From NCBI RefSeq assembly GCF_021290925.1, contig NZ_JAJSLX010000002.1:895001-959000 (forward strand): DNA of 64,000 nt. Direction: 5' to 3'. The position numbers were made by a program, and so were the translations under genes. A model generated the notes under the pieces. It did no database searches. It had not been told where the DNA came from and saw nothing but the letters and a program-made list of their open reading frames with translations. The stretch comes from Sessilibacter corallicola (GTDB lineage Bacteria > Pseudomonadota > Gammaproteobacteria > Pseudomonadales > Cellvibrionaceae). Positions 25,668-34,608 of this stretch are shown piece by piece (within the stretch, counting starts at the first letter, position 1; each line of letters starts with the position of its first letter).

Positions 25668-28165
25668 ACGAGTTAAAACTATCGCTGAAGCTGTTATGGC
25701 GTAACTGGCGCAGCGGAGAGCTGAAAGTACTCGCCAGTGCAATCGTGTTGGCTGTTACAGTCGTTACCGCCATTGCCGTGTTTGCCGATCGTATGGATCG
25801 ATCGCTGCAACGACAGAGCAACGCCTACCTTGCTGCCGACCGAGTGATTTCCGGTCGTTTTCCCATTCCCGAAGATTGGCAAACGTATATTGATGAATCT
25901 GCGATTGAGCAAAGTCGAACAGCTCGATTCAGCTCTATGGTCTTTGCCGGAAACGAAATGCAATTGGCGTCCATCAAAGCCGTGGCTGAGGGTTATCCTC
26001 TGCGCGGTACATTGGAAGTCAGTGACGTACCGTTTGCACTGGGTAACGATGTCGTCGCCGCTCAGGGAATTCCGAAGTCGGGAGAAGTCTGGGTAGATTC
26101 TCGTTTACTGCCTATTTTAGGGGTGGAGTTGGGCGATACGCTGTCGGTGGGCAACAAAGATTTCCGGATCAGTCAGGTTGTGATCCATGAGCCCGATGGC
26201 GGCCAAGGATTTTCAATTGCCGGTCCTCGGGTAATGATGAACTATCAAGATATGGACGACACAGGTGTCGTTCAGCCGGGAAGTCGTATTTTTTATCGCT
26301 GGTTGCTCTCGGGTGAGGAGCCAGCGTTAGAGCAGTTGGTTGATAACATCACCCCGGTTTTGGGTGACCATTATCGAATTCGCACACTGCAAGATTCCCA
26401 GCGCAGTATCAGTTCGGCGCTGGATCGCGGCAAAAGCTTTTTGATGTTATCTGGAATGATTGGTGTGCTGTTGGCGGGTGTTGCTATTGCTATCGCGGCA
26501 CAGCAGTTTGCCGAAAGAAATGTTGACGCCGTTGCCTTGTTCAAAAGTTTAGGTGCCAGCGCGGTAAAAGTGCGGCGTTTGTATTTTTCGCAACTGGTTG
26601 CCCTGGGCTTGTTATCGTCGTTTGCCGGGCTGGTTACCGGTGAAATCTTGCATCGATTTATTGCCAGCTCCTTAGCAACACTTTTTAACGTTGTATTAAT
26701 TGGCGCTTCTTGGCAGGCCTATGGACTGGGTATTTTTACCGGATTAGTGAGTCTGTTGTGTTTTGCGTTGCCACCGCTGTGGCCGTTACCCAAAATTTCG
26801 CCAGTGCGTGTGTTGCGACGTGAAATTAACATTGAGCAATTAAGCGTGTGGACACGTGGTCTTATCGGTTTGGCTGCCGTTGTCTTACTGATTGGTCTCT
26901 ACAGTCGCGATTTACAACTGACATTAACCGTAGTCGTTGGCTTAATCGGAATTTTGGCAATTGCCGTCAGCTTAAGTTTGGTGTTGTTAAATTCCAGTCG
27001 CCAATTGGGTTCTAAAGCCGGTAGCACTTGGCGTTTGGCAATGTCTAATTTGCGGCGTAATCGCGGCCACAGCTCAACTCAAATTGTCGTGTTTTCGTGC
27101 GCATTAATGCTGTTGATGGTGCTGTTTACGGTTCGTACCAGCTTAATTGATGAATGGCGATTGCAACTGCCAGAAAACGCACCCAATCACTTTGTGTTAA
27201 ACATCAATGCCAGTGAACGCGATCCTATTACCGAAGAATTCGAAGCCAGAAATTTCGAATTTAATCCTTTGTATCCTATGGTGCTCGGAAGATTGGTTGG
27301 AAAAAACGAGTACCGCTATCAGGAAGACGATCGCCATACCTCCGATTCACTGCAACGAGAGTTGAATTTGAGTTGGGCAGACGAACTGGCGCCAGACAAC
27401 GAAATTGTTGATGGCCAATGGTGGGATCAATGGCAACCGAACGATGCTGAATACGGTGTTTCCATTGAATACCAAACCGCTCAAGAATTGGGGGCGAAAG
27501 TTGGTGATGAATTACACTTTAGTCTCGGCGGCTTAGAGTTAAAAGCGACCATTGCCAGCATTCGAACCGTAGATTGGGATGCGTTAACCCCAAACTTTTA
27601 TTTCTTGTTTTCACCGGGTGCCTTGGAAGGGTATTCACCCACTTATTTAACCAGTGTTTATGTACCCAACCAAGATAAGCGATTCATCAACGAGTTTTTA
27701 AGAAAGTACCCAACGTTGGTGATTTTAGAAGTTGATCGAATTATTGATCGAATCAAAGCCATCGTTGATCAGGTGAGTCGGGGTATTGAACTCGTTTTGT
27801 GGGTGGTTTTACTGGGTGGCGTTCTGGTGCTGATTGCCGCTGTGAGCGCGAGTATGGCGCGACGAATGCAAGAAGCCAGTATATTACGTGCTCTGGGTAG
27901 TGGAGGAAAATTAATTGTCGGAAGTTTGTGGATAGAGTTTTCCGTGCTTGGTTTTTTCTCAGGTTTAATGGCCGCAGCGGGCGCAGAATTAATTTTGTAT
28001 TTTCTGCAGTCAGAAATATTCGGTCAAACCGCGTATTTTCATGGGTTAATGTGGTTAATTGGCCCCGTAGCCGGCAGTATTTTTATCGGTGCCTTAGGCG
28101 CATTTGCGTGTCGAAGAACCGTTACCGTCGCGCCTGCTTTGGTATTGAGAGAGCTACAGAGTTAA
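25664..28165 (+). CDS. ybbP: FtsX-like ABC permease YbbP
   Basis: An inner-membrane permease of 833 residues. One N-terminal helix (VLASAIVLAVTVVTAIAVFA) precedes a long periplasmic domain, followed by a first FtsX core (about residues 255-380), two more helices, a second periplasmic part and a C-terminal FtsX core (from LVLWVVLLGGVLVLIAAVSA). This ten-helix duplicated build is typical of YbbP. GTG start overlaps the ybbA stop. It works with YbbA as an ATP-driven transporter or mechanotransmission complex. Confidence 0.92.
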   Translation: MNELKLSLKLLWRNWRSGELKVLASAIVLAVTVVTAIAVFADRMDRSLQRQSNAYLAADRVISGRFPIPEDWQTYIDESAIEQSRTARFSSMVFAGNEMQLASIKAVAEGYPLRGTLEVSDVPFALGNDVVAAQGIPKSGEVWVDSRLLPILGVELGDTLSVGNKDFRISQVVIHEPDGGQGFSIAGPRVMMNYQDMDDTGVVQPGSRIFYRWLLSGEEPALEQLVDNITPVLGDHYRIRTLQDSQRSISSALDRGKSFLMLSGMIGVLLAGVAIAIAAQQFAERNVDAVALFKSLGASAVKVRRLYFSQLVALGLLSSFAGLVTGEILHRFIASSLATLFNVVLIGASWQAYGLGIFTGLVSLLCFALPPLWPLPKISPVRVLRREINIEQLSVWTRGLIGLAAVVLLIGLYSRDLQLTLTVVVGLIGILAIAVSLSLVLLNSSRQLGSKAGSTWRLAMSNLRRNRGHSSTQIVVFSCALMLLMVLFTVRTSLIDEWRLQLPENAPNHFVLNINASERDPITEEFEARNFEFNPLYPMVLGRLVGKNEYRYQEDDRHTSDSLQRELNLSWADELAPDNEIVDGQWWDQWQPNDAEYGVSIEYQTAQELGAKVGDELHFSLGGLELKATIASIRTVDWDALTPNFYFLFSPGALEGYSPTYLTSVYVPNQDKRFINEFLRKYPTLVILEVDRIIDRIKAIVDQVSRGIELVLWVVLLGGVLVLIAAVSASMARRMQEASILRALGSGGKLIVGSLWIEFSVLGFFSGLMAAAGAELILYFLQSEIFGQTAYFHGLMWLIGPVAGSIFIGALGAFACRRTVTVAPALVLRELQS

Positions 28166-28191
28166 ATTCCGGATTCAATGTCAGCTCGATT

Positions 28192-28246
28192 ACCCCGTGA
28201 GAAATCTTATAAGTTTATCTGTGAGGTTTATTACGGGGTTTTTTAT
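28192..28246 (+). terminator. Possible terminator behind ybbP
   Basis: A 7-bp stem accccgt / acggggt with a 34-base loop is followed by TTTTTTATTTTA. It ends at the stop of the convergent gene. The long loop lowers confidence. Confidence 0.35.
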
Positions 28247-29151
28247 TTTAGGTGTTTAAGAATCTGAACCAAATCCGGTAACAATTGTGCGTAGGTGCCA
28301 AATTGGCCGGCAAACTTGGCGAGATCTTTTTCGTTAATGGCAACTTTACTTTCTGCCTGATTAACAATGCCGTGCAATAATTTTTTCGCTCTTAATTTGT
28401 TGACACTGTACTCGGTTAGTGGCGCGATTAATGGGGTGAGTAAGATTGTGGAGCCAACACCGCCGATGGCGCCTGCTGCGCTGACCCAAGTTGGCGTGCC
28501 CGCCCAACTCATCCAAACACTGGCAAGAAAAGATTGCTTACTTAAATAGATGGACGTTGCCGCAGCAGAACCTAGAGCAGCCGCACTGCCAAACGCGGCC
28601 TTATCGACAATACCTCTTCCTAACAAACCAATGGCGACAAACAATAAAAAATCTCTGCCGCCTTCATGCGTTTGAGACAAGCTATCAACGCCACGCATTA
28701 ATTTCTGTCGGGCGATATCAACCGGCACTTGAGACAGAGTTTTTTCTAAAGATTCTAAATCCGCTCGAATAAAATTGGGGTGTTTAATGAGGTGGTCTGC
28801 AAAGGCAGTTTGCAAATCGGTAAGTTTGAGGAGTTCGTGCTCAATGATATTCGCAACTGCTTCTGATTTACCGGTGGTCGGTGTTGCAGAAGTTTCTTCT
28901 GTATTTCTTTTAACCAATTTATTCGCGCCACGCCAGAGGCTTCTGGGCAGCGTTAATAAATCTTGGGGGATATCACGGCGGTGATGCCAGTGTCGTTTAG
29001 ATACCGCAGAAAAACTGGCAAATTCAGCTTCATACACAGGCTCGATACGATTGCGAGCTGACTGGAAATGTTCTTTGTACTGACATCCCCAGTGGTACAA
29101 CCAAGCTTCTATCGAATTATAACTTTCAAGTGTGTAGGGAGAGACCGTCAT
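28243..29151 (-). CDS. Unknown membrane-associated protein
   Basis: I do not recognise this 302-residue protein with certainty. The N-terminal half is polar and helical (an aromatic start, EAWLYHWGCQYKEHFQ, and a stretch DIARQKLMRGVDSLSQ). Residues about 167-240 are rich in Ala/Gly and hydrophobic and could form two or three membrane helices (DFLLFVAIGLLGRGIV, AAGAIGGVGSTILLTPLIAP). A helical tail follows. The glycine/alanine-rich core recalls EcsC-like proteins, but I cannot see a decisive motif. It converges on ybbP. Confidence 0.65.
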   Translation of the reverse strand: MTVSPYTLESYNSIEAWLYHWGCQYKEHFQSARNRIEPVYEAEFASFSAVSKRHWHHRRDIPQDLLTLPRSLWRGANKLVKRNTEETSATPTTGKSEAVANIIEHELLKLTDLQTAFADHLIKHPNFIRADLESLEKTLSQVPVDIARQKLMRGVDSLSQTHEGGRDFLLFVAIGLLGRGIVDKAAFGSAAALGSAAATSIYLSKQSFLASVWMSWAGTPTWVSAAGAIGGVGSTILLTPLIAPLTEYSVNKLRAKKLLHGIVNQAESKVAINEKDLAKFAGQFGTYAQLLPDLVQILKHLK

Positions 29152-29260
29152 TGTGTAGATTGTGAGTAATTAAAGGTGAGTGTTGGACAGCAAATCAACA
29201 CAATACGTTTATTACCAAATCAGTCAATAGTTGGCCTCTAAGCTCAGCGCAGATGTAGGC

Positions 29261-29428
29261 TTACGATTTTGAGCAAGAAACCATCAGTTCTTCCAGTCGG
29301 AAAAGTGATTTCAATTCTTCTCTGTGTTCCTCACGGGCGTCATTAGATTGGGTATTAACATTAATAACGGTTTGCGCGGCGTGAGAATCGTGCTGTGTTA
29401 AGCGATCAAATTGTACCTTGGCGTTCAT
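29261..29428 (-). CDS. Possible small protein behind the luxR-type gene
   Basis: A 55-codon frame starts with ATG at 29428, preceded by gaggtaa with about eight bases of spacing, a good ribosome binding site. The product (starting MNAKVQFDRLTQHDSHAAQT) is polar, partly helical (DAREEHREELKSLFRLEEL) and has no recognised domain. It follows the LuxR-type regulator by 85 bp on the same strand. Support is limited to the binding site and position. Confidence 0.4.
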   Translation of the reverse strand: MNAKVQFDRLTQHDSHAAQTVINVNTQSNDAREEHREELKSLFRLEELMVSCSKS

Positions 29429-29513
29429 CTGGGTTACCTCAAATACGGATAATTCGTGCTGTTTCAATTGGCTAATGCGTTGGTATGGGTTGTCGTTTTC
29501 TGAACCGGGGCGA

Positions 29514-30155
29514 TCAAATAATCCCGCCCATTAAACCCTTTGTGACTGCCTGCTGACGATTGACGCTGTTTGTTTTCTTCATGCAATTTTGGATGTGGAA
29601 ATTTACGGTTCTTTCACTGACACCCAATATTTTGCTGACTTCCCAGGAAGTTTTGCCTTTAGAAACCCAGCGTAAACATTCAATTTCACGCGGCGTGAAA
29701 TTCACCGCCATCTTAGCGCTGCAACGGCTGAGCGCATTCAGTGCATAGTGGCTTAAAATTAGCCAAAACCAGGAAACTTTTTCGATTAACTCCTGGGAGT
29801 ATTGTTCTGGAAACTCCACTACTACGACAGAACGTTGATAGTTAGCGCTGCCGAGAGCAATCGCAAAACCATTGGGTGCATCTAAGTTTGGTTTGACGGC
29901 TTTCAGCATAATCGGGCAGTTGCCAGTGTTGAAGGCACGGGTTAGGTGGTGTGACTGGCTGTTAATCCAGCTAGCCATGTAGTCAGACATAATACCAACG
30001 GTTTGATCGCTCTTGAGTTCGTCGGCTTCGCTGGAATTGATTAACGCACAACTAGCGTATTGGAAATCATTCGCTATGGTTAAGAAAGTATGCTGCAAAT
30101 CTTCAGCGTCAGTGATTCCTTCGAACTCACGAATATAATGTTCTAGCCTGTCCAT
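29514..30155 (-). CDS. Orphan LuxR-family transcriptional regulator
   Basis: The 213-residue protein has a LuxR-type helix-turn-helix at about residues 150-205 (FTPREIECLRWVSKGKTSWE, then VSERTVNFHIQNCMKKTNS). The N-terminal part has the size of an autoinducer-binding domain but lacks the clear DP and tryptophan positions of acyl-homoserine-lactone receptors (SDYMASWINSQSHHLTRAFN). No luxI-type synthase is in the window. It is therefore a LuxR solo or a regulator sensing another ligand. Upstream is an 885-bp gap containing a perfect 10-bp inverted repeat about 360 bp away. Confidence 0.85.
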   Translation of the reverse strand: MDRLEHYIREFEGITDAEDLQHTFLTIANDFQYASCALINSSEADELKSDQTVGIMSDYMASWINSQSHHLTRAFNTGNCPIMLKAVKPNLDAPNGFAIALGSANYQRSVVVVEFPEQYSQELIEKVSWFWLILSHYALNALSRCSAKMAVNFTPREIECLRWVSKGKTSWEVSKILGVSERTVNFHIQNCMKKTNSVNRQQAVTKGLMGGII

Positions 30156-31040
30156 AAACTACGCACCTATATAACTGAAACAACTTAAAAGCTTGAGTAA
30201 CGATGCAAGGCGGGAAAACGAGTAACTACAGATGATTAAATATTTTTCGTTTTGTCGCGATTACACCGCTTACTGTGTTTTGTTCGTAATGCCATTTCGT
30301 AATAAAAGCTCTGATAACTGACAGTTACGATAATTAATGAGATCGATAGAATCTCTCTCGCTGGCATCTGATGACATAAGTTACGTTAGCAAGTGGTCAT
30401 AGGCGATAACGATGGAATGACTTGGGTGTAATTTCTGACAGTTATCTGAGATTTTGTGATAACTCCTTTAACTTATTGTTTTTTCTAGCTATTTTCTTAT
30501 AAGGTTATAGCTTGGTTATAGAAATTTACGTATAACCAAGATAACTTTCTCTTTTTTCGTATACTTAATCGCCAATTTTTATAAATGCTTATAAAGCAGT
30601 TTTAGTTTCATTGCTGTTAAGAATATTGGCCGTTACACAAGTTCTTACTTCCTTATAGCTCACGTTATTTTTTCGACTGTGTATCTTTTGATCCAACAGT
30701 GTTGAAAACGTCATTTTTGTGATGTGATTTGTTGCCGCCTAAAACCCAGTAACACGTAAGTGAGCCTAGTGGTAATAATCGAGTGGGCAGCTGATAAAAT
30801 ATTGAGCTGCAATAAACGGATTACTTAGAGTGCTTGGTGTGTGGCAGGGAGAGGTTTGCTTTGTTAGATAGCTGTAATACTTAAAGAAGTGATTTGATAA
30901 TTGACCATAAGTGTATATTTATGGCTTGAAGAGTATTGAAAAGGAGGGTTTACGGCTAGAGGGTGTATCAGACCGCTCACTGATACGAGGAGTACGAGTG
31001 AGCATCTGACTCAGTATTTATTAGATTTGTTTATCAAGAT
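30156..31040. other. Long AT-rich intergenic region with operator-like repeats
   Basis: No gene longer than a few dozen codons with a binding site was found in these 885 bp. Structure present: a perfect 10-bp inverted repeat (30511-30520 / 30531-30540), a direct repeat of ctgacagtta at 30318-30327 and 30435-30444, and a strong Shine-Dalgarno-like aaggaggg at about 30941 with no usable start codon behind it. The region could hold regulatory RNA or operators, but I cannot demonstrate either. Confidence 0.5.
30511..30540. promoter_or_regulatory. Perfect 10-bp inverted repeat (candidate operator)
   Basis: CTTGGTTATA and TATAACCAAG are exact inverted copies separated by ten bases, matching the 20-bp symmetry and spacing typical of dimeric regulator sites. 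No T-run follows, so it is not a terminator. Two short direct copies of ggttatag overlap its left arm. Confidence 0.5.
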
Positions 31041-31235
31041 CTATCTTGCGTGACAGGGGCCGCAACCTAAATCTGGGTTGGTAGTCGCTCCTGATGGGGT
31101 AGGGCCAAACGAGATAGAAATTTTAAATGTTTCAAAAGTGGGTGTTGAGGTTGTATTTGACGCATGTACAGTTGAACCTAATCCCAAGATAATTGCGGCC
31201 ACTGTAAATAAAATAGCACTCTTTACATTGCTCAT
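31041..31235 (-). CDS. Small secreted peptide ending in CGPCHAR
   Basis: A 64-residue precursor starting MSNVKSAILFTVAAIILG. The ATG at 31235 has ggaga with good spacing; an upstream start at 31283 adds 16 residues and would bury the signal peptide. A typical Sec signal with cleavage after TVHA leaves about 39 residues, rich in Thr/Ser/Pro/Gly, ending LGCGPCHAR. CGPCH fits both the CxxCH haem-attachment pattern and the thioredoxin-type CGPC motif, and is only two residues from the C-terminus. I know no family for it. It lies about 190 bp behind the CadC-like regulator on the same strand. Confidence 0.6.
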   Translation of the reverse strand: MSNVKSAILFTVAAIILGLGSTVHASNTTSTPTFETFKISISFGPTPSGATTNPDLGCGPCHAR

Positions 31236-31422
31236 GTAAGTGTCTCCAATGTGTTTTAAAAATGTAGAGTTGGTAGTTCCCAACTACAGTTTATATTCGC
31301 AGCAGAAAAATATTCTTCAAACTTATTCTGATTATATGTTTTAAAAAATTAGTTTTGCTATAACTATTCTATGATCTATGAATGTTATCTTAGCGATGGT
31401 TAATATTTCATACCTTTAAGGG

Positions 31423-33816
31423 TTATGGTGATTGTTTTAACGTCAATTTTTCAATGATTTCTAAACGTTCTTCTTCCCTAATCAAAATCATTTTCTTTGC
31501 GTCAGGCGAAATGAATGTTATGGGTATAGTATTCTGTAGGGGAAAGCTCTGAATCTTGAGTATGTTTGTATCTAAATTTAGGACGTTAAAAGTTCGTTCG
31601 GCATTTTTAATTTGAACCCAAAATGCTTTGTTATCACGAATTTGAAGTCGATAGTTACCAGAAACGTCTCTGAATCTGTCAGGGAATTGTGTATCAATTA
31701 CTGCAATTTTGTTTAAGTTCTGGTCTGTCTTTAAAACTGATCCATCGATTTGGACAAAGAAATAACCACCTTCGTTGCTTTCTGCTGCCATTAAAACATT
31801 TTCCATCAAAAATACTTTTTCTCCACTGAGCAGATCAAAGTACCCTACTTTTCTTATGCCTTCGATAATTTCACTGTAAAAAGCTCGTGTTTTTGAGTTA
31901 GATAGTTCAAAGGTAATTATTGGAAAGCCGGTTTTGATGATTATTTTTCGTGATTTGTCTTTCGTATTATATATAAAAGCTGTATCGGCAGTTTTAATTA
32001 ACAAATCTTCAAACCGATCATCTAAGTTGCCAATTACTAACAGAAAAACTTCCGAGTTGAACAGAGTTTGTTCTTTCCTGGTTTTAGGATCGTAATTTAT
32101 TAGTGTGTAGTCATCTTCATTGAATCTTGTCGCGTAAAAAGACCCGTTAGGACCATAGGTAGGCCGCCTAAGCGAATTTATATTAAATTGGTCGAGAACC
32201 TCCATTGTTTCTGTATCAAATTCGATAACGTAGCGTTTGAGAGGCTCGTTTCGAATAAGTAGTACTTCTGTCGGAGATATTACCTCCAAATTCCAGTAAC
32301 GATTGTAAGAATTTGGCAGTATCTGTTCGTATTTTAATGTAATTGAATCTAATTTATAGATAGCTTTTGAGGTTAATACGACTATGTGTCTGTTATCTAA
32401 CCACTCAAACTTTCTTAGAAATTGAGGACCTAGGTTTTTTGAAAAATCTATATTTTGTTCTGTGTTTGTATCCAGGTGTTTTACTATAAACTGGAGTTCA
32501 GGATTATCTCTTTGATGTTGAATGGAGTAAGCTAAGGCTTCTCCATTAGGTGAATAGCGAAACTGCTCTATACTTTTTCCAGAATTGTCAACAATGCTAA
32601 ATTCTTCTAAGGAAGAAGATAAAGTATTCAATTTTCTTATTTTTTCGTGCCCATTTTCTAAATCGTAATTTCTGAAAAATATTGAGGACTTTGAATCTTG
32701 CCTAGAAAGGCCAGCGATAAAGCTTTCAGATTTATAAAGAGTTGTAACAATTTCTTTATTATCTTTATTTACCGCCCTTCTTTTAAGGGCAAACGAGTCT
32801 TCCTCAATTGAGGTATAAACAATTTCCTGAGATCCCGGTAAAAACTGAATTTCTTCTAAATTTTCTTCTCTATCGGTTAATTGTTCTATCGATCCAGACA
32901 CCAAGTCTTTAATAAACAACTGGTAACCCATATTTTCAGACATTCTTGCGGTAAAGGCGAGTTTGGTTCCATCGTCTGAAATATCAAAATCGGTTTTATT
33001 GGAAGGGAAGGTTTCGATGACTTCAATGGACTTAACGAGAGAATCGTTTTCGGAGCTTTGTTGTTCTATGACCTGATCAATATCAATGGTTGCTAGTGCG
33101 GTTACTACGATGGCGAGTATTGCAATACACCATATTTGCAATGCCGTTATTTTAAAACCTGGACGGTTAATTTGCGATGTGGCATTACCTGCAAGTGATA
33201 CGCCAGCCCCACGAGTTTCTAAAACTTGCTCGTCTACTGAATGCGTTGGTGTATGGATAGCACTGTCAACGGGCTTATCGCTCTCATCCGTTGTTGAGAT
33301 TTCCGGGATTTGCGAAGTTGGGCTTGTCTCACCCTGTAAGTTTTTACTTTGACCTAAATTTTCTTTGTTGGCACTATTATCATCATTAATGTAGTCATTT
33401 GATGATTTTGGCGCCGAAAGGTTTTCAGCAGCGGCCTGCGTGATAGTATCGTGCTGTATACCTGTCAGCTCTGACAAGATTTCTACTGACGCGACCATTT
33501 TATAGCCGCGTTTGGGAAGAGATTTTATAAACTGTGGGTTGTATGTGTCGTCTTCTAAAATAGACCGCAGTTTACTAATCGTCCGTCTTACTGCTGTATC
33601 AGTGACGATGCGCCCTGCCCACAACTCGTCATGGAGTTCAGCCAGTGGTACATAACGGTCACGCTGCACTATTAAGTAGCAGAGTACTTCGATAAGTTTG
33701 GGTTCTACAGACAATTCTCTTCCTTCCCTGTAGAGAATGTCAGATTCCGTTTCTAGCTGAAATGGACCAAACTTGTATATAGTGTTTGTGTTCGACATAA
33801 CCCCTTTCGAGTCCAA
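31423..33816 (-). CDS. CadC-like membrane regulator with beta-propeller sensor domain
   Basis: The 797-residue protein has three parts. A winged-helix OmpR/PhoB-type DNA-binding domain covers about residues 16-110 (FGPFQLETESDILYREGREL, DTAVRRTISKLR, FIKSLPKRGYKM). A Ser/Asn/Thr-rich linker leads to a single membrane helix (about 223-245, IWCIAILAIVVTALATI). A periplasmic region of some 540 residues has recurring strand units such as DGTKLAFTARMSE, GEALAYSIQ and DAKKMILIREE, the pattern of TolB/PD40-type propeller blades. It would sense a periplasmic signal and bind DNA at the membrane. The start is TTG with aagga upstream, or ATG seven codons later. Confidence 0.85.
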   Translation of the reverse strand: MDSKGVMSNTNTIYKFGPFQLETESDILYREGRELSVEPKLIEVLCYLIVQRDRYVPLAELHDELWAGRIVTDTAVRRTISKLRSILEDDTYNPQFIKSLPKRGYKMVASVEILSELTGIQHDTITQAAAENLSAPKSSNDYINDDNSANKENLGQSKNLQGETSPTSQIPEISTTDESDKPVDSAIHTPTHSVDEQVLETRGAGVSLAGNATSQINRPGFKITALQIWCIAILAIVVTALATIDIDQVIEQQSSENDSLVKSIEVIETFPSNKTDFDISDDGTKLAFTARMSENMGYQLFIKDLVSGSIEQLTDREENLEEIQFLPGSQEIVYTSIEEDSFALKRRAVNKDNKEIVTTLYKSESFIAGLSRQDSKSSIFFRNYDLENGHEKIRKLNTLSSSLEEFSIVDNSGKSIEQFRYSPNGEALAYSIQHQRDNPELQFIVKHLDTNTEQNIDFSKNLGPQFLRKFEWLDNRHIVVLTSKAIYKLDSITLKYEQILPNSYNRYWNLEVISPTEVLLIRNEPLKRYVIEFDTETMEVLDQFNINSLRRPTYGPNGSFYATRFNEDDYTLINYDPKTRKEQTLFNSEVFLLVIGNLDDRFEDLLIKTADTAFIYNTKDKSRKIIIKTGFPIITFELSNSKTRAFYSEIIEGIRKVGYFDLLSGEKVFLMENVLMAAESNEGGYFFVQIDGSVLKTDQNLNKIAVIDTQFPDRFRDVSGNYRLQIRDNKAFWVQIKNAERTFNVLNLDTNILKIQSFPLQNTIPITFISPDAKKMILIREEERLEIIEKLTLKQSP

Positions 33817-34116
33817 AACTATCCTTCGCTTTAATTTCCGATACTAAACTATCTGCTTAACGAAGCACAGAGTCTATTCGTCTTATATTAATCGATCTTA
33901 AATATAATTAATGATTATAGAAATCTAATAGTCCAAAACGATATTTATTTATTGAAATCAATAATTATCGATTATTAATGCTTATAATTTGAACTAATAA
34001 AATTTGTAGGGAGTAATAGACAACAAAAGCCGTTGGTTAGTTTACATGAGCTTTGCTTAAATGTGAGTCTATTTTTATTCGTAGGCGTAAGAAAATATCG
34101 GGTGATTTCCGAATTT
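33817..34116. promoter_or_regulatory. AT-rich upstream region of the CadC-like regulator
   Basis: Exactly 300 bp between the C39 peptidase stop and the regulator start. It is very AT-rich and probably holds the minus-strand promoter of the regulator. No gene or strong hairpin is visible. Confidence 0.35.
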
Positions 34117-34608
34117 TTATAACTCGTTGTATGAGTTTAGGAAGGGGGCTCGAATTGCGTTGGCGTTTTCTTTTGGTTTTAAGTGAATGACAATGCCCGT
34201 GAAGCGTTGATTAATTTCGCTCCATGAAGCAAATTTTTTTCCAATGGCGGGGTCGTGTAGTTTTGCGCCGACAAAGTTGACCGTTTTTAGTGCAACAAAG
34301 TGATTGCCGTTCCAGTGCAGGATGGCCGGCAGTGAAATCTTCCTCAATTGTTTTGCGTTTATTTTTTGTACACGGCCGTCGAGATTTAACTGATTAGCAC
34401 ATTCGATAATTTCTCGCACAGACATACCGTTCTCATTCGTTTCAAGCGTCGATTGAATAGAACTCATGTGCGCATGCCTGCCGTAATAGTTGGCAATCAT
34501 CGCCATGCAGGCAATTCCGCAGTCACAGTGTTGCTTTTGTCTTACCAGAGGCAATCGCGATAGATTAAGTGTTCTTAACTTTGTTGTTATTGATTCGAAG
34601 ATTTCCAT
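34117..34608 (-). CDS. Stand-alone C39-type peptidase
   Basis: A 163-residue protein matching the N-terminal peptidase domain of bacteriocin ABC transporters (peptidase family C39), which cleave leaders after a double glycine. The oxyanion/cysteine region is LPLVRQ followed by CDCGIACMAMIANYYG (catalytic C30), the histidine is in ILHWNGNHFVAL (H103) and the aspartate in LHDPAIGKK (D119), so the triad is intact. The FTGIVIHLKP end of the domain is present, then the protein stops after about 20 more residues: no membrane or ATPase domain follows in any frame. It is an orphan peptidase or a truncated transporter. No signal peptide is seen, so it is cytoplasmic. Confidence 0.85.
   Translation of the reverse strand: MEIFESITTKLRTLNLSRLPLVRQKQHCDCGIACMAMIANYYGRHAHMSSIQSTLETNENGMSVREIIECANQLNLDGRVQKINAKQLRKISLPAILHWNGNHFVALKTVNFVGAKLHDPAIGKKFASWSEINQRFTGIVIHLKPKENANAIRAPFLNSYNEL

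Noticed and set aside
29514-30155. Quorum-sensing receptor of the acyl-homoserine-lactone type
   Set aside because: The DNA-binding domain is LuxR-type, but the ligand-binding residues are not visible and no luxI-type gene is present.
31041-31235. Double-glycine bacteriocin precursor for the nearby C39 peptidase
   Set aside because: The leader is a normal Sec signal peptide with an A-x-A-like cleavage site and has no GG or GA site in the expected context.
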